A stretch of 64,000 bases of DNA from Solirubrobacter pauli (GTDB lineage Bacteria; Actinomycetota; Thermoleophilia; Solirubrobacterales; Solirubrobacteraceae), in the NCBI RefSeq assembly GCF_003633755.1, contig NZ_RBIL01000001.1:3643426-3707425 (forward strand). Direction: 5' to 3'. The notes under the pieces were generated by a model that was not told the DNA's origin, did no database searches, and saw only the letters and a program-made list of their open reading frames with translations. Of this stretch, positions 24,537 to 32,956 are shown one piece after another. How positions within the stretch are numbered: the stretch's first letter is position 1; each line of letters opens with the position of its first letter. The position numbers and the translations under genes were made by a program.

Positions 24537-25991
24537 TCAGCCGCCGGTGGGCGGCGCGGTCGTGCCGCCGCTCGCCGGCGGTGCGACCGTCCCACCGTCG
24601 CTCGCGGGCGGCGCCGGCGTCTGGACCGCCGTGTCGGCCGGGGCGGGGGTCGCCGTGGCGGGCGGCGTCTCGACGGCCGGCGCGGGCGTCTGGGCCGGGG
24701 TCGGCGTCGCGACCGGGGAGGCGTCCGGGGCGCGGGCGCCGCCGGTCTCGACCTGCGGGTCGGCGGCCACGGCGGGCGCGTCGTCGGCCGGGGCGGCCTT
24801 GGAGTCCTCGGGCTTGGCGATCGTCGCGGAGAGGGTCTTGTCCTTCTCGGCCGTGGCGGCGGCGTCGCGCTTCTTCTCGCGCGCGGCTTCCGTGACGGTC
24901 GCGGTGACCGGCGCCGGGCTCGTCGTGATCGGCTGCGGGCGGCTCTTGGCGGCCACGACCACCGGCGCCTCGACGGCGGGCGGGGCGGAGGTCTTGTGGT
25001 GGGTGCTCGCCTTCTCGGTGGGCGCCGGCGCGGGCTTGTGGTCGACGATCTTGTGCTGGACCTCGACCGCGCCGCCCGTGGCGATCGCGGCGGTGCACAC
25101 GACCGCGGCGACCTTGCAGGCCGTGACGGTCGCGACGCCACCGCCGGCGGCCGCGCCACCCGCGGCGGCGCCGCCGGCCGAGCCGCCGACGCCGATCACC
25201 TTCGCGGCGAGCGCGAACGGGGCGAACCCGATCGGCGCGAGCGCGGCGAACGAGCGCTTCATCCCGCGCAGCGCGCCGCGGTACTCGCGGCACGAGTCGC
25301 ACGACTTCATGTGCTTGCGCGCGCGGCCGGACGCCTTCACGCCGCGGTCGTAGGAGCGCAGGAGGTCGGCCTGGATCTCGGCGCAGTCGGCGTCACGGGC
25401 CTCGGCGGCCTCGACGAGCCCGACGCGGGCACGGACGAGCAGCGACTTGACGGCGGGAACGGTGACGTCCAGCGCGGCCGCGAGGTCGGCGTACGTCATG
25501 CCGTCGATCTCGCGCATGAGCAGGGCGGACCGCTGCTGCTCGGGCAGGTTGGCGACGTCGACCACCAGCTGGCGCAGGTCGTCGCGGCGCTGGGCCTCCT
25601 CGACCGGGTCGTGCAAGGGCTTGCGCGAGACCTCGAAGACCTCGGCCGCAGGTGGGATCGGCCGGCGCAGGTGGTCGATGCAGCGGTTGTGCGCGACCCG
25701 GTAGAGCCACGCGCGCACGTTCATCTCGCGGTTGTCGTTGCGCAGGGCGCCGTACGCGCGGACGAAGACGTCCTGCAGCACGTCCTCGGCGTCCTGGCGC
25801 GAGCTCGCCGACAGCATCTGGCGGACATACGCGAACAGACGCTGGCGGTAGCGATCATGCAGGACGCGGAAGGCCTCGTCGTGACCACCGCGGAACAACG
25901 CGAGGAGCTGCTCATCAGAGCGCAACCGCAGCAGCGACCCACCGAGCGGCAGGCGCGATAAAGCTGGTGCGTGGACTGCTGAGGCTTCCAT
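24537..25991 (-). CDS. Second ECF sigma factor fused to zinc finger, membrane helix and proline-rich tail
   Basis: A 484-aa relative in design of the 9893-11701 protein. ATG 25991 is supported by AGGAG (26004-26000) 8 nt upstream. Sigma region 2 (YRQRLFAYVRQMLS, EDVLQDVFVRAYGAL) and region 4 (LPEQQRSALLMREIDGMTYADL, TVPAVKSLLVRAR) precede an HxxxCxxC motif (H227, C231, C234). One hydrophobic segment (about 286-309) is followed by about 175 extracytoplasmic residues rich in Pro, Ala and Thr. Upstream a minus-strand GGAAC (26052-26048) stands 17 nt from GTTACAGTC, resembling an ECF promoter and suggesting autoregulation; a TACAGT (26034-26029) could also serve the main sigma factor. Confidence 0.86.
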   Translation of the reverse strand: MEASAVHAPALSRLPLGGSLLRLRSDEQLLALFRGGHDEAFRVLHDRYRQRLFAYVRQMLSASSRQDAEDVLQDVFVRAYGALRNDNREMNVRAWLYRVAHNRCIDHLRRPIPPAAEVFEVSRKPLHDPVEEAQRRDDLRQLVVDVANLPEQQRSALLMREIDGMTYADLAAALDVTVPAVKSLLVRARVGLVEAAEARDADCAEIQADLLRSYDRGVKASGRARKHMKSCDSCREYRGALRGMKRSFAALAPIGFAPFALAAKVIGVGGSAGGAAAGGAAAGGGVATVTACKVAAVVCTAAIATGGAVEVQHKIVDHKPAPAPTEKASTHHKTSAPPAVEAPVVVAAKSRPQPITTSPAPVTATVTEAAREKKRDAAATAEKDKTLSATIAKPEDSKAAPADDAPAVAADPQVETGGARAPDASPVATPTPAQTPAPAVETPPATATPAPADTAVQTPAPPASDGGTVAPPASGGTTAPPTGG

Positions 25992-26082
25992 GGATAGGGC
26001 TCCTGACGCTGCCGTCCCAGCGACTGTAACTGTAGGGGTCGAAAGAAGTTCCGCCCTATAGGTGTGATCTCCACTCCCCCTT

Positions 26083-26493
26083 GTGACCGATTCTCTACGC
26101 ATTCGTGACGGACTTTCCTTGCCGATCTCGGAAATCGAGATCAGGGCTTCGCGTTCCTCCGGCCCGGGTGGTCAGCATGCGAACGTCACGGCGTCGCGGA
26201 TCGAAGCCGTCTTCGACGTGCACAAGTCGGACACTCTCGACCAGTTTCAGAAAGACCGCATAAGTGCCAAGCTCGGCCCGCGGGTGACCGCGGTCGCGCA
26301 GGACGCCCGCTCGCAGGCCCGCAACCGGGAGCTCGCGCTCGAGCGGCTCGCCCGCCGGCTCGAGCAGGCGCTGCACGTGCAGCGGCCGCGGACCAAGACC
26401 AAGCCGAGCGCGGGAGCGAAGCGCCGGCGGCTCGAGGACAAGAAGCGACGCTCCCAGACCAAGCAGAACCGGCGGCGCTACTCGGACGACTGA
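26083..26493 (+). CDS. arfB: Peptidyl-tRNA hydrolase ArfB / release-factor-like ribosome rescue protein
   Basis: A 136-aa protein that would free stalled ribosomes lacking a stop codon. The catalytic GGQ motif is at residues 29-31 within SSGPGGQHANVTASRIEAVFDV, read as two pieces around the GGQ. The codon-recognition domains of true release factors are absent. The C-terminal tail is strongly basic (KTKPSAGAKRRRLEDKKRR), as needed to enter the empty mRNA channel. GTG 26083 is used; no ribosome-binding site is evident. It is divergent from the sigma-fusion gene across 91 nt. Confidence 0.9.
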   Translation: MTDSLRIRDGLSLPISEIEIRASRSSGPGGQHANVTASRIEAVFDVHKSDTLDQFQKDRISAKLGPRVTAVAQDARSQARNRELALERLARRLEQALHVQRPRTKTKPSAGAKRRRLEDKKRRSQTKQNRRRYSDD

Positions 26494-26511
26494 CCCAACG
26501 TTGGGTAGAGC
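26494..26511 (+). promoter_or_regulatory. Palindrome CCCAACGTTGGG abutting a -10 box
   Basis: A perfect 12-bp palindrome at 26494-26505 starts immediately after the arfB stop and touches TAGAGC (26506-26511), which is 6 nt before ATG 26518. Such placement suits an operator controlling the F420-type oxidoreductase gene. Confidence 0.5.
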
Positions 26512-26517
26512 CCCCGG

Positions 26518-27483
26518 ATGGCTCGCTATTTCATCGGGGTCTCCCAGGAGGAGTTCCCGCCCGAAGCGCTGATCGAGCAGGCCGTCGCGGCCGAGCAGGC
26601 GGGGTTCGACGGGATCTCCTCGTCCGACCACCTGCAGCCCTGGTGGGAGCCGGGCGAGTCGGGGCACACGTGGCCCTGGCTGGGCGCCGCGGGCCAGGCG
26701 ACGTCGAAGCTGCCGATCGGCACGGGCGTCACCCCGACCGCCGCCCGCTACCACCCGGCGATGATCGCCCAGGCGTGGGTGACGCTCGAGCGCCTGTTCC
26801 CCGGCCGGCCGTTCCTGGGCATCGGCTCCGGCGAGGCGCTCAACGAGGTGCCCGTGGGGGACGACTGGCCGTCGCCGGGCGACCAGGTCGCACGGATGGA
26901 CGAGGCGCTCTCGATCATCGACCGCCTCTGGAAGGGCGAGACGATCACCGAGGAGGGCCGGTTCTACACCTGCAAGGACCTCAAGCTGCACACGCTCTCC
27001 GAGCGCCGGATCCCGATCTGGATCAGCGCCTTCGGCCCCAAGGCGGCGAAGGTCGCGGCCAAGTGGGGCGACGGCATCTGGACGCTGCCCGACCCGGAGA
27101 CGACGCCCGACCTGCTCAAGACCTGGCGTGACGCCGGCGGCGAGGGCGAGGTCGTCTTCCAGGCCCTGTTCTCCTGGGCCGAGAGCGACGACGCCGCCTT
27201 GGAGGCCGTCCGCAAGTGGAAGGGCGCGCAGCCGGAGGATCACTACAAGGACGACTGGCACCGGCCGCGCGCGATGTATCGGCACGGCGAGGAGGAGATG
27301 TCCGACGAGGAGTTCAAGGAGAACGCGATCATCTCCTCGGACCCGGCCGAGCACGTCAAGCGCATCAAGGAGCTCGAGGAGCTCGGCGCGACCGTGATCG
27401 TCCTCCAGAACAACTCGGGCGCCGACCCGATGAAGGCGATCGAGGTCTACGGGCGCGAGGTGCTGCCCAAGCTGCGCGCCTAG
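26518..27483 (+). CDS. LLM-class F420-dependent oxidoreductase
   Basis: A 321-aa TIM-barrel flavin/F420 oxidoreductase of the luciferase-like family, in the branch resembling F420-dependent glucose-6-phosphate dehydrogenase. Diagnostic segments are GFDGISSSDHLQPWWE, PIGTGVTPTAARYHPAMIAQ, LGIGSGEALNEVPVG, PIWISAFGPKAAKVAAKWGDGIW and the C-terminal LGATVIVLQNNSGADP. Deazaflavin dependence is inferred from family. Substrate unknown. The stop overlaps the convergent cupin gene by 4 nt. Confidence 0.87.
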   Translation: MARYFIGVSQEEFPPEALIEQAVAAEQAGFDGISSSDHLQPWWEPGESGHTWPWLGAAGQATSKLPIGTGVTPTAARYHPAMIAQAWVTLERLFPGRPFLGIGSGEALNEVPVGDDWPSPGDQVARMDEALSIIDRLWKGETITEEGRFYTCKDLKLHTLSERRIPIWISAFGPKAAKVAAKWGDGIWTLPDPETTPDLLKTWRDAGGEGEVVFQALFSWAESDDAALEAVRKWKGAQPEDHYKDDWHRPRAMYRHGEEEMSDEEFKENAIISSDPAEHVKRIKELEELGATVIVLQNNSGADPMKAIEVYGREVLPKLRA

Positions 27484-27809
27484 CGCGGCCAGTCCTCCCG
27501 GGCCGGCGCGAACACCTCGACGACGGTCGCGCCGTCCGGGCCGCTGCGCCCGCCGTGCTCCTCGTGCGCCGGGATCATCCAGATCTCGCCGGGCCCGACC
27601 TCCTTGTCGCCGTCGGCGGTGCTGAAGGTGAGGCTGCCGCGCGTGCACAGGCCCGCCTGCTCGTTGTGGTGGCTGTGCCGCGGCAGCTCGGCGTCCGGCT
27701 CGAGCTCGAAGACGCTGAACGTGAGCTGCTCGCCGTGCACGTGGCGGAAGCTGATGCCGGGGAACGCCTGCGTCGGCGTGAGCTGGTCGAGGCGGTGGAA
27801 GCTCGTCAT
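27480..27809 (-). CDS. Cupin-domain protein
   Basis: A single-domain cupin of 109 aa from ATG 27809 (TTG 27818 possible). The first cupin motif is visible in LPRHSHHNEQAGLCTRGSLTF and the second in PGEIWMIPAHEEHGG, with His/Glu/Gln positions suited to metal binding. Small stand-alone cupins may be isomerases, dioxygenases or sensors; none can be chosen from sequence. It precedes no obvious partner, but another small cupin follows upstream on the same strand (27829-28176), so the two may be co-transcribed. Confidence 0.8.
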   Translation of the reverse strand: MTSFHRLDQLTPTQAFPGISFRHVHGEQLTFSVFELEPDAELPRHSHHNEQAGLCTRGSLTFSTADGDKEVGPGEIWMIPAHEEHGGRSGPDGATVVEVFAPAREDWPR

Positions 27810-27828
27810 GGCCCTCAATGCTCGCGCG

Positions 27829-28176
27829 TCAGGCGGCCCACGGGAGCGGTCGCGTGCCTTGGGCGGTGGTCACCGTTCCGCCGCCGCGGCTCGCGACCAA
27901 GGCCCGCGCGTCCTCCACGGCGACGATCTGGCGCTCCTCGCCCGCCGCGACCACCACCGTCGCACCCGCGCCGTGCTCGACCTCGTTCACGGCGAGCGTC
28001 CCTTCGAGCACGACCCAGACCTGCTCGTGCTCGGCGCGGTGCAGCGGACCGGACTGGCCGGCGGTCATCTCGACCGTCCACACCGCCAGCTCCGACGCGC
28101 CCGTCGAGGGCGCGGCCAGCGTGTGCATGACGGCGTTCGGCGTCTCGTGCATCTGGTAAAGCTGCTTGTCGATCAT
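27829..28176 (-). CDS. Cupin-domain protein next to MarR
   Basis: A 115-aa cupin starting at ATG 28176. The core is GPLHRAEHEQVWVVLEGTL and [18 protein letters not shown]; the second motif lacks the usual His, so metal binding may be altered. It is divergent from a MarR-type regulator, 20 nt from that gene's TTG. A 16-bp repeat (28155-28170) lies inside its codons 3-8 and a second copy (28186-28201) in the gap, so this gene is the likely MarR target. Confidence 0.78.
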   Translation of the reverse strand: MIDKQLYQMHETPNAVMHTLAAPSTGASELAVWTVEMTAGQSGPLHRAEHEQVWVVLEGTLAVNEVEHGAGATVVVAAGEERQIVAVEDARALVASRGGGTVTTAQGTRPLPWAA

Positions 28177-28201
28177 GCGACGAAAGGTAAAGCAGCTTGT
28201 C
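28155..28201. promoter_or_regulatory. Paired operator-like repeats for MarR
   Basis: GGTAAAGCTGCTTGTC (28155-28170) and GGTAAAGCAGCTTGTC (28186-28201) are direct repeats differing at one central base, spaced 31 bp (about three helical turns). Each contains the 9-bp palindrome AAGCWGCTT. They flank the cupin start and overlap the MarR start, as expected for an autoregulated divergent operator. Confidence 0.65.
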
Positions 28202-28652
28202 TAATACGTCAAGCGTCCCCGGCTGGGTGGCGATCGAGGCGATCCTGCGCGCGGGGCGTGCGGCGATCGACGAGCTGCACCGACGGCTCGCCGAGCGCGG
28301 CCACCCGGACGTGCGGCCGGCGCACGGCTACGCGTTCCAGGCGATCGGCGCCGACGGCACGACCGCGAGCGCCCTCGGTGAGCGGCTGAACGTGACCAAG
28401 CAGGCCGCGGGCCAGATGGTCGACGAGCTCACGCGGCTGGGCTACGTGACGCGCGAGCCCGACCCCGCCGACGGCCGCCGCCGGCTCGTCCAGCTCACGC
28501 CCCGCGGCGTCGACTGCCTGCGCGCGTCCGCCGACGTGTTCGAGGAGATCGTCGCGGAGTGGCGCGCCCGCGGCGACGACGTGGACGCGGCCGTCGCCGC
28601 GCTCACCGGGCTCACCGACCTGTACGGCGGCGCCCTACGACCGATCTGGTAG
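28197..28652 (+). CDS. MarR-family transcriptional regulator
   Basis: A 151-aa winged-helix repressor. The HTH reads TTASALGERLNVTKQAAGQMVDELTRLGYV and the wing EPDPADGRRRLVQLTPRG, the classic MarR DPxDxR pattern. N- and C-terminal helices form the dimer interface. TTG 28197 is used; GTG 28227 is an alternative that would leave TAATAC (28202-28207) free to act as -10. Ligands are usually small aromatic or lipophilic compounds. It faces a cupin gene and overlaps the convergent amidohydrolase by 18 nt. Confidence 0.87.
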   Translation: MSNTSSVPGWVAIEAILRAGRAAIDELHRRLAERGHPDVRPAHGYAFQAIGADGTTASALGERLNVTKQAAGQMVDELTRLGYVTREPDPADGRRRLVQLTPRGVDCLRASADVFEEIVAEWRARGDDVDAAVAALTGLTDLYGGALRPIW

Positions 28653-29483
28653 GCCGAGCAGCTCGGCCGCGTTGCCGCGCAGCACCGCGTCGTGCGCCTC
28701 GGGCGGGAGCTCGAGCCGCTCCAGCTCGCCCAGGCACGCCTCCGGATCGAACATCGGGTAGTCGGTGCCGAAGCAGAACTGGCCACGCAGGCGGCGGGGG
28801 ATCTCGCGCTTGACCTCGTCCGGCAGGTAGCGGTACTTCCAGCCGCTGATGTCGAGGTAGACGTTGGACTTGTGCAGCGCCATGGCGACCGCCTCGAGGT
28901 GCCACGGCCAGCCGGCGTGGGCGAGCACGATCTTCATCGCGGGGTGCCGCGCGGCGATCCGGTCGAGCAGGATCGGCCGCGCGAGGTCGATCCGCAGGCC
29001 CTGCCCGCCCGGCTCGCCCGCGCCGAGCCCGCTGGTGCCCGCGTGCGTGAGCAGGATCAGCCCGAGCTCCGCGGCCGCATCGAAGAACGGCAGGAACCGG
29101 TCATCGCCGGGGTCGAACGCCTGCAGCGTCGGGTGGAGCTTGAGGCCGGGCAGCCCGAGCGCCGCCACTCGCTCGAGCCGCTCGAGCGCGTCGTCGCGGT
29201 TCGGGTCGACGGAACCGAAGCCCACGAACCGCCCACCCGACCGCTCACAGATCGATGCGATCTCGGCGTTGTCGAGCGTCTTGCCCTGCGCGTCCCAGCC
29301 GAGCAGCACGCCGACCAGGTCGAGCCGCTCGTAGAGCGCGATGAAGTCCTCGACCGTCGTCGTCTCCGGCCGCGAGCCGAAGTAGCGCTCGATCGAGTCG
29401 GCGTAGTGGCCGACGCACCCGCACACCCAGTCACCGGTCGGGAGGTGCACGTGCATGTCGACCCCGCGCATGCGGCGAACCAT
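28635..29483 (-). CDS. Amidohydrolase family 2 (metal-dependent hydrolase)
   Basis: A 282-aa TIM-barrel protein with the ACMSD/amidohydrolase-2 pattern. Seen are DMHVH near the N-terminus, GLKLHPTLQAFDP, ILLTHAGTSG, IVLAHAGWPW and FGTDYPMFDPE near the end, supplying the His/Asp metal ligands. Members are decarboxylases or hydrolases of aromatic or lactone substrates. ATG 29483 lies 5 nt after the ABC permease stop on the same strand, so it is the last gene of the 32842-28635 operon. That link suggests a substrate related to export, which is inference. Confidence 0.84.
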   Translation of the reverse strand: MVRRMRGVDMHVHLPTGDWVCGCVGHYADSIERYFGSRPETTTVEDFIALYERLDLVGVLLGWDAQGKTLDNAEIASICERSGGRFVGFGSVDPNRDDALERLERVAALGLPGLKLHPTLQAFDPGDDRFLPFFDAAAELGLILLTHAGTSGLGAGEPGGQGLRIDLARPILLDRIAARHPAMKIVLAHAGWPWHLEAVAMALHKSNVYLDISGWKYRYLPDEVKREIPRRLRGQFCFGTDYPMFDPEACLGELERLELPPEAHDAVLRGNAAELLGLPDRS

Positions 29484-29488
29484 ACGGA

Positions 29489-30670
29489 TCAGCCGCTGAG
29501 GGCGGTGCTGGGCGGGGTCCGCGCGGCGCGCACCGCGGGCCACAGCCCGGCGACCCCGCCGACGACGACGGTCGCTCCCGCCCCGAGCGCGACGACCGTG
29601 GGCGGGATCACGACCACCCAGCCGTTCACCGACGCGACCACGACCGTGACGGCGCCTCCGAGCCCCACGCCGGCCGCGCCGCCGAGCGCGGAGAGCACGA
29701 GCGCCTCGGCGAGGAACTGGCGGCGGATGTGCGCCCGGGTCGCGCCGATCGCCCGCCGCAGGCCGATCTCGCGCCGGCGCTCGATGACGGCGATGACCAT
29801 CGTGTTGGCGACGCCGATGCCGCCGACGAGCAGCGCGATCGACCCGAGCGCGAGCAGCAGGCCGGTGAACGCCGCGTCGGCCGCGTCGACGGCGGCGAGC
29901 GCGTCCGAGGGGCGCGAGACCGCGACGGCGCCCGGCCGCTGCGGCTGCACCGCCGGCGCGATGCGGTCGCGGACCGACCGCACGGAGGACGCGGTCGCGC
30001 GCTGGTAGAGGCGGGTCGGGGCGCCGGAGTGGCGCAGCTCGGCGCGCGCGAACGCGTCCCCGACGAGTGCGGCGACGTCGAGCTCGGGGGCGAGCGCAGC
30101 CGGGGCCAGGATGCCGACGACCGTGGTGAAGTGGCCGCCGAGCCACACCAGTCCGCCGGGCCGCGTCACGCCGAGGTGCTGCGCGGCGGTGGCGCCGAGC
30201 ACGGTCGCCGGGAGGGTCGCAGTGGCCGCGTTCAGCCAGCGCCCCGCGCGGACGTGCGCGCCGACGACGCGCGGCACGTCGAGGTCCGCCGCGGTGACGA
30301 CCAGTCCGCCGGTCTCGTCGGGGTCGACGGCCGGGCTGCGGTAGACGCGCACGTCCTCGAGGTCGGCGACGCCGGTCGCGGCGAGCACGCCGGGCAGCCG
30401 GCGGACGCGCGCGGCGGCATCGGGTGGCAACGCGGTCGGGCCGCCCGGCACCGGGTTGGTGGTCGCGGTCAGCAGGTTGGTCCCCAGCGAGGCGAGCCGG
30501 CGCTGCAGGCGCTCCTGGCTCGACGCCGAGATCCCGACGACGGCCACCATCGCGGCGACCCCGATCGCCACGCCGAGCGCCGACAGCACGGCGCGCGCCG
30601 GGCGGGTGCGCAGGCCGGAGGTGCCCAGCCGCAGCAGGTCGGCCGCGCGAAGGCGCGAGGGGGCGGTCAT
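29489..30670 (-). CDS. ABC transporter permease (MacB/FtsX type)
   Basis: A 393-aa type-VII ABC permease. One N-terminal membrane helix ([21 protein letters not shown]) is followed by an extracytoplasmic domain of about 220 residues. Three C-terminal helices follow ([41 protein letters not shown] and [22 protein letters not shown]). The coupling segment [20 protein letters not shown] is typical of MacB. Such systems drive mechanotransmission or efflux of peptides and drugs. It overlaps the ATPase gene by 4 nt (ATGA). Confidence 0.92.
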   Translation of the reverse strand: MTAPSRLRAADLLRLGTSGLRTRPARAVLSALGVAIGVAAMVAVVGISASSQERLQRRLASLGTNLLTATTNPVPGGPTALPPDAAARVRRLPGVLAATGVADLEDVRVYRSPAVDPDETGGLVVTAADLDVPRVVGAHVRAGRWLNAATATLPATVLGATAAQHLGVTRPGGLVWLGGHFTTVVGILAPAALAPELDVAALVGDAFARAELRHSGAPTRLYQRATASSVRSVRDRIAPAVQPQRPGAVAVSRPSDALAAVDAADAAFTGLLLALGSIALLVGGIGVANTMVIAVIERRREIGLRRAIGATRAHIRRQFLAEALVLSALGGAAGVGLGGAVTVVVASVNGWVVVIPPTVVALGAGATVVVGGVAGLWPAVRAARTPPSTALSG

Positions 30671-31344
30671 CGCGCGCTGTCCGCGACGACGCGGCCGTCG
30701 AGGATCGACACGCAGCGGGGGAAGCTCGCGGCCAGCGCCGTGTCGTGGGTGATGACGACGATCGTGGTGCCGTCGGCGTGCAGCTCGTGCAGGAGCGCGA
30801 CGACGCCCGCGCCCGAGATGGAGTCCAGGTTGCCGGTCGGCTCGTCGGCGAGCAGCAGCGGCGGGTCGCCGACCACGGCACGGGCGATCGCGACCCGCTG
30901 GCGCTCACCACCGGACAGCTGATGCGCTCGGTGCCCGGTGCGGTGCCCGAGCCCGACGCGCTCCAGCGCCGCGCGGGCGCGGTCGCGCCGGCGACGACGC
31001 GGCAGGCCGGTGTAGAGCAGCCCGTCGGCGACGACGTCGAGCGCGCGCACGCCCTCGCCGAGGTGGAACGACTGGAACACGAAGCCGATCCGGTGCGCCC
31101 GCAGCGCCGAGAGCGCCTTGTCGCTGAGGGCGCCCACGTCGACGCCGTCGACCAGCACGCGCCCGGCGGTCGGCCGGTCCAGCGTCCCCATCACGTTCAG
31201 CAGCGTCGACTTCCCCGAGCCACTCGGGCCGACGACGGCGACGAGCTCGCCCGCGCCGACGGCTAGATCGACCCCGGCGAGCGCCTGCACCGGCGGCGTC
31301 CCGTAGGTGCGTGCGACCCGGTCGAGCACGACGGCGCCGGTCAC
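30667..31344 (-). CDS. ABC transporter ATP-binding protein (MacB/LolD type)
   Basis: A 225-aa ATPase with Walker [11 protein letters not shown]-loop [11 protein letters not shown], signature [14 protein letters not shown], Walker [14 protein letters not shown] and the H-loop VVITHD. Sequence class matches the MacB/LolD/FtsE group that pairs with FtsX-like permeases, encoded next. GTG 31344 overlaps the adaptor stop and its stop overlaps the permease start, giving tight translational coupling along adaptor, ATPase and permease. Confidence 0.94.
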   Translation of the reverse strand: MTGAVVLDRVARTYGTPPVQALAGVDLAVGAGELVAVVGPSGSGKSTLLNVMGTLDRPTAGRVLVDGVDVGALSDKALSALRAHRIGFVFQSFHLGEGVRALDVVADGLLYTGLPRRRRRDRARAALERVGLGHRTGHRAHQLSGGERQRVAIARAVVGDPPLLLADEPTGNLDSISGAGVVALLHELHADGTTIVVITHDTALAASFPRCVSILDGRVVADSAR

Positions 31345-32384
31345 GAGGGCACCACGACCCGCACGCCCGGCGCGATCCCGCGCCCTGAGACCTCCACGCG
31401 ACCGGCGACGAACGCGCCGACGCGGACGGGGATGCGACGCGTCGTCGACCCGGCCGGCACCTCGACGCCGAACCGCTCCGGCCCGAGCGGGACGAGCGCG
31501 CCCACCGGCACGGTCAGGACGTCCTCGCGGGAACGGCTGCGGAAGCGCACCGTCACCGTCGCCTGCGCGAACGCCGCCGCCGCGCGCGGAACGCGCAGCC
31601 CGACCGTGACCGGCACGACGACGGACGTGCCGCTCTCCGAGCTGCGTTGCCGCGGCGCGCCGGCGGACGTCACGCGTCCGCGCGCCTCGCCGCCGGCCGG
31701 GAGCTCCACCGTGACGCGACGGCCGACGCGCGCCAGGCGCTGATCCTCCAGCGCCACGTCGACGCGCACGACCCGCCGCGTGGCAGACGTCGCGTACAGG
31801 GGCTGGCCCGGGGCGACCGCCGCGCCCAGCCTCGCTTCGCGGCGCGCCACGCGCACGCTCTCCGGCGCGAACCACACCGCCGAGCGGTCCAGGCGCCCGC
31901 TCGGCCAGACGCCGAGGGCCCGCTGCCACCGCTTGATGGCGGCCACGGTCCAGGCGGAGAAGTGCCGGTCGACGTCACCGCGGAAGTGGCCCAGCGCGGC
32001 GAGGTTGGTCTCCAGCTGGAGCACGTCCTGGCCGTCGGACATGCCCTTCGCGAACGTCCGGTAGGCGGGCTGCTCGCCGCGCAGCAGCACGGCCGGCCGG
32101 GCGTCGAGCGTGTACAGCAGGTCGCCGCGGCGGACGACGGCACCGGCCTTCGGCAGCCAGGTGACGACGCCCGCCGCTCCTGCGAGCACCGGGCCACGGG
32201 CCGGGTAGGCGAGCGTCCCGATCGCCTTGGTCTCGCTGACCACCCGCCCCGACGTGACGGCTGCGGTCGTCACCGTCACCGGTGCGGGCCGGGCGGAGTC
32301 GCCCTTCGGGACGAGCAGCACCGTGCCCGCGGCCGCGCCGAGCACCGCGACGACCAGCACGCCGACGATCAGCCGGCGAAGCAC
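31341..32384 (-). CDS. Efflux periplasmic-adaptor-like protein with peptidoglycan-binding domain
   Basis: A 347-aa membrane-anchored adaptor starting at GTG 32384, supported by AGGAGG (32400-32395) about 10 nt upstream. An N-terminal helix ([21 protein letters not shown]) is followed by HlyD-like hairpin segments ([37 protein letters not shown]). A PG_binding_1 domain ([30 protein letters not shown]) sits where other adaptors have a coiled coil, then beta-barrel parts. This domain order is common in Gram-positive MacAB-like exporters and would tether the pump to the wall. It overlaps the lipoprotein gene by 16 nt. Confidence 0.87.
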   Translation of the reverse strand: MLRRLIVGVLVVAVLGAAAGTVLLVPKGDSARPAPVTVTTAAVTSGRVVSETKAIGTLAYPARGPVLAGAAGVVTWLPKAGAVVRRGDLLYTLDARPAVLLRGEQPAYRTFAKGMSDGQDVLQLETNLAALGHFRGDVDRHFSAWTVAAIKRWQRALGVWPSGRLDRSAVWFAPESVRVARREARLGAAVAPGQPLYATSATRRVVRVDVALEDQRLARVGRRVTVELPAGGEARGRVTSAGAPRQRSSESGTSVVVPVTVGLRVPRAAAAFAQATVTVRFRSRSREDVLTVPVGALVPLGPERFGVEVPAGSTTRRIPVRVGAFVAGRVEVSGRGIAPGVRVVVPS

Positions 32385-32842
32385 GCGTCGACGGCCTCCT
32401 GCGTCGCCTCCTCGGGGATGGTCAGCGCCTGCTCCGGCGTCGGGTCCTCGACGTCGTAGCCCTTCTCGCGCAGGCAGGCGGCCTGCTCGAGCTGGAGCTT
32501 GCGCGCGGCGGCCTCGTCCGCCGGCGACCGGGCGACGGTCGGCGGGTCCCCGAGCTCGCCCATGCACTTGGAGGCGTCGGCGTTGATCTCGGGCGAGGAC
32601 TCCTGGATGCCCTTGCCGGGCTCGGGGTCCTTGACGTCGTGGCCCTTCTCGCGCAGGCAGCGGGCGAGCTTGAGGTCATAGGCGTCGCGGGCGGACGCGA
32701 AGTCCTGCTCGCTCACCTGGTTGTCCTTGGCCGGCGGGGAAGCGCTCTCGGCGCTGCCGCAGGCCGGCAAGGACACGAGGCCCGCGGCGATCAGCGCGGC
32801 CAGCACGGCACGGCGACGGGCCTTCAGCGTGGATGCGGTCAT
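32369..32842 (-). CDS. Lipoprotein with duplicated cysteine motif, first gene of ABC operon
   Basis: A 157-aa lipoprotein: signal peptide RRAVLAALIAAGLVSLPAC with lipobox LPAC. The mature part contains two similar units: ARCLREKGHDVKDPEPGKG followed by SKCMGEL, and AACLREKGYDVEDPTPEQA followed by DACFAG. Each has two Cys about 25-30 residues apart, suggesting two disulfide-closed repeats. ATG 32842 is used. It overlaps the adaptor gene, so it probably works with the exporter, perhaps as a substrate-binding or sensor subunit. No known family was recognised with confidence. Confidence 0.78.
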   Translation of the reverse strand: MTASTLKARRRAVLAALIAAGLVSLPACGSAESASPPAKDNQVSEQDFASARDAYDLKLARCLREKGHDVKDPEPGKGIQESSPEINADASKCMGELGDPPTVARSPADEAAARKLQLEQAACLREKGYDVEDPTPEQALTIPEEATQEAVDACFAG

Positions 32843-32909
32843 GGCGCCCACACAACCGCCGCGGGCGTTGGAGCAGCGTTGCGCAACGAGCACACACGCA
32901 CGCAACCCC

Positions 32910-32956
32910 TTGCCGCATATCCTTGGCACTGGCATACTGATATTTCACATGCCAGT
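32910..32956 (+). promoter_or_regulatory. GntR promoter with overlapping inverted-repeat operator
   Basis: TTGCCG (32910-32915), 17 nt, then CATACT (32933-32938) forms a promoter 10 nt before ATG 32949. ACTGGCAT (32928-32935) and its exact reverse complement ATGCCAGT (32949-32956) form an inverted repeat with half-sites 21 bp apart. One half lies over the -10 region and the other over the start codon, so GntR binding would block its own cluster. Confidence 0.65.
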
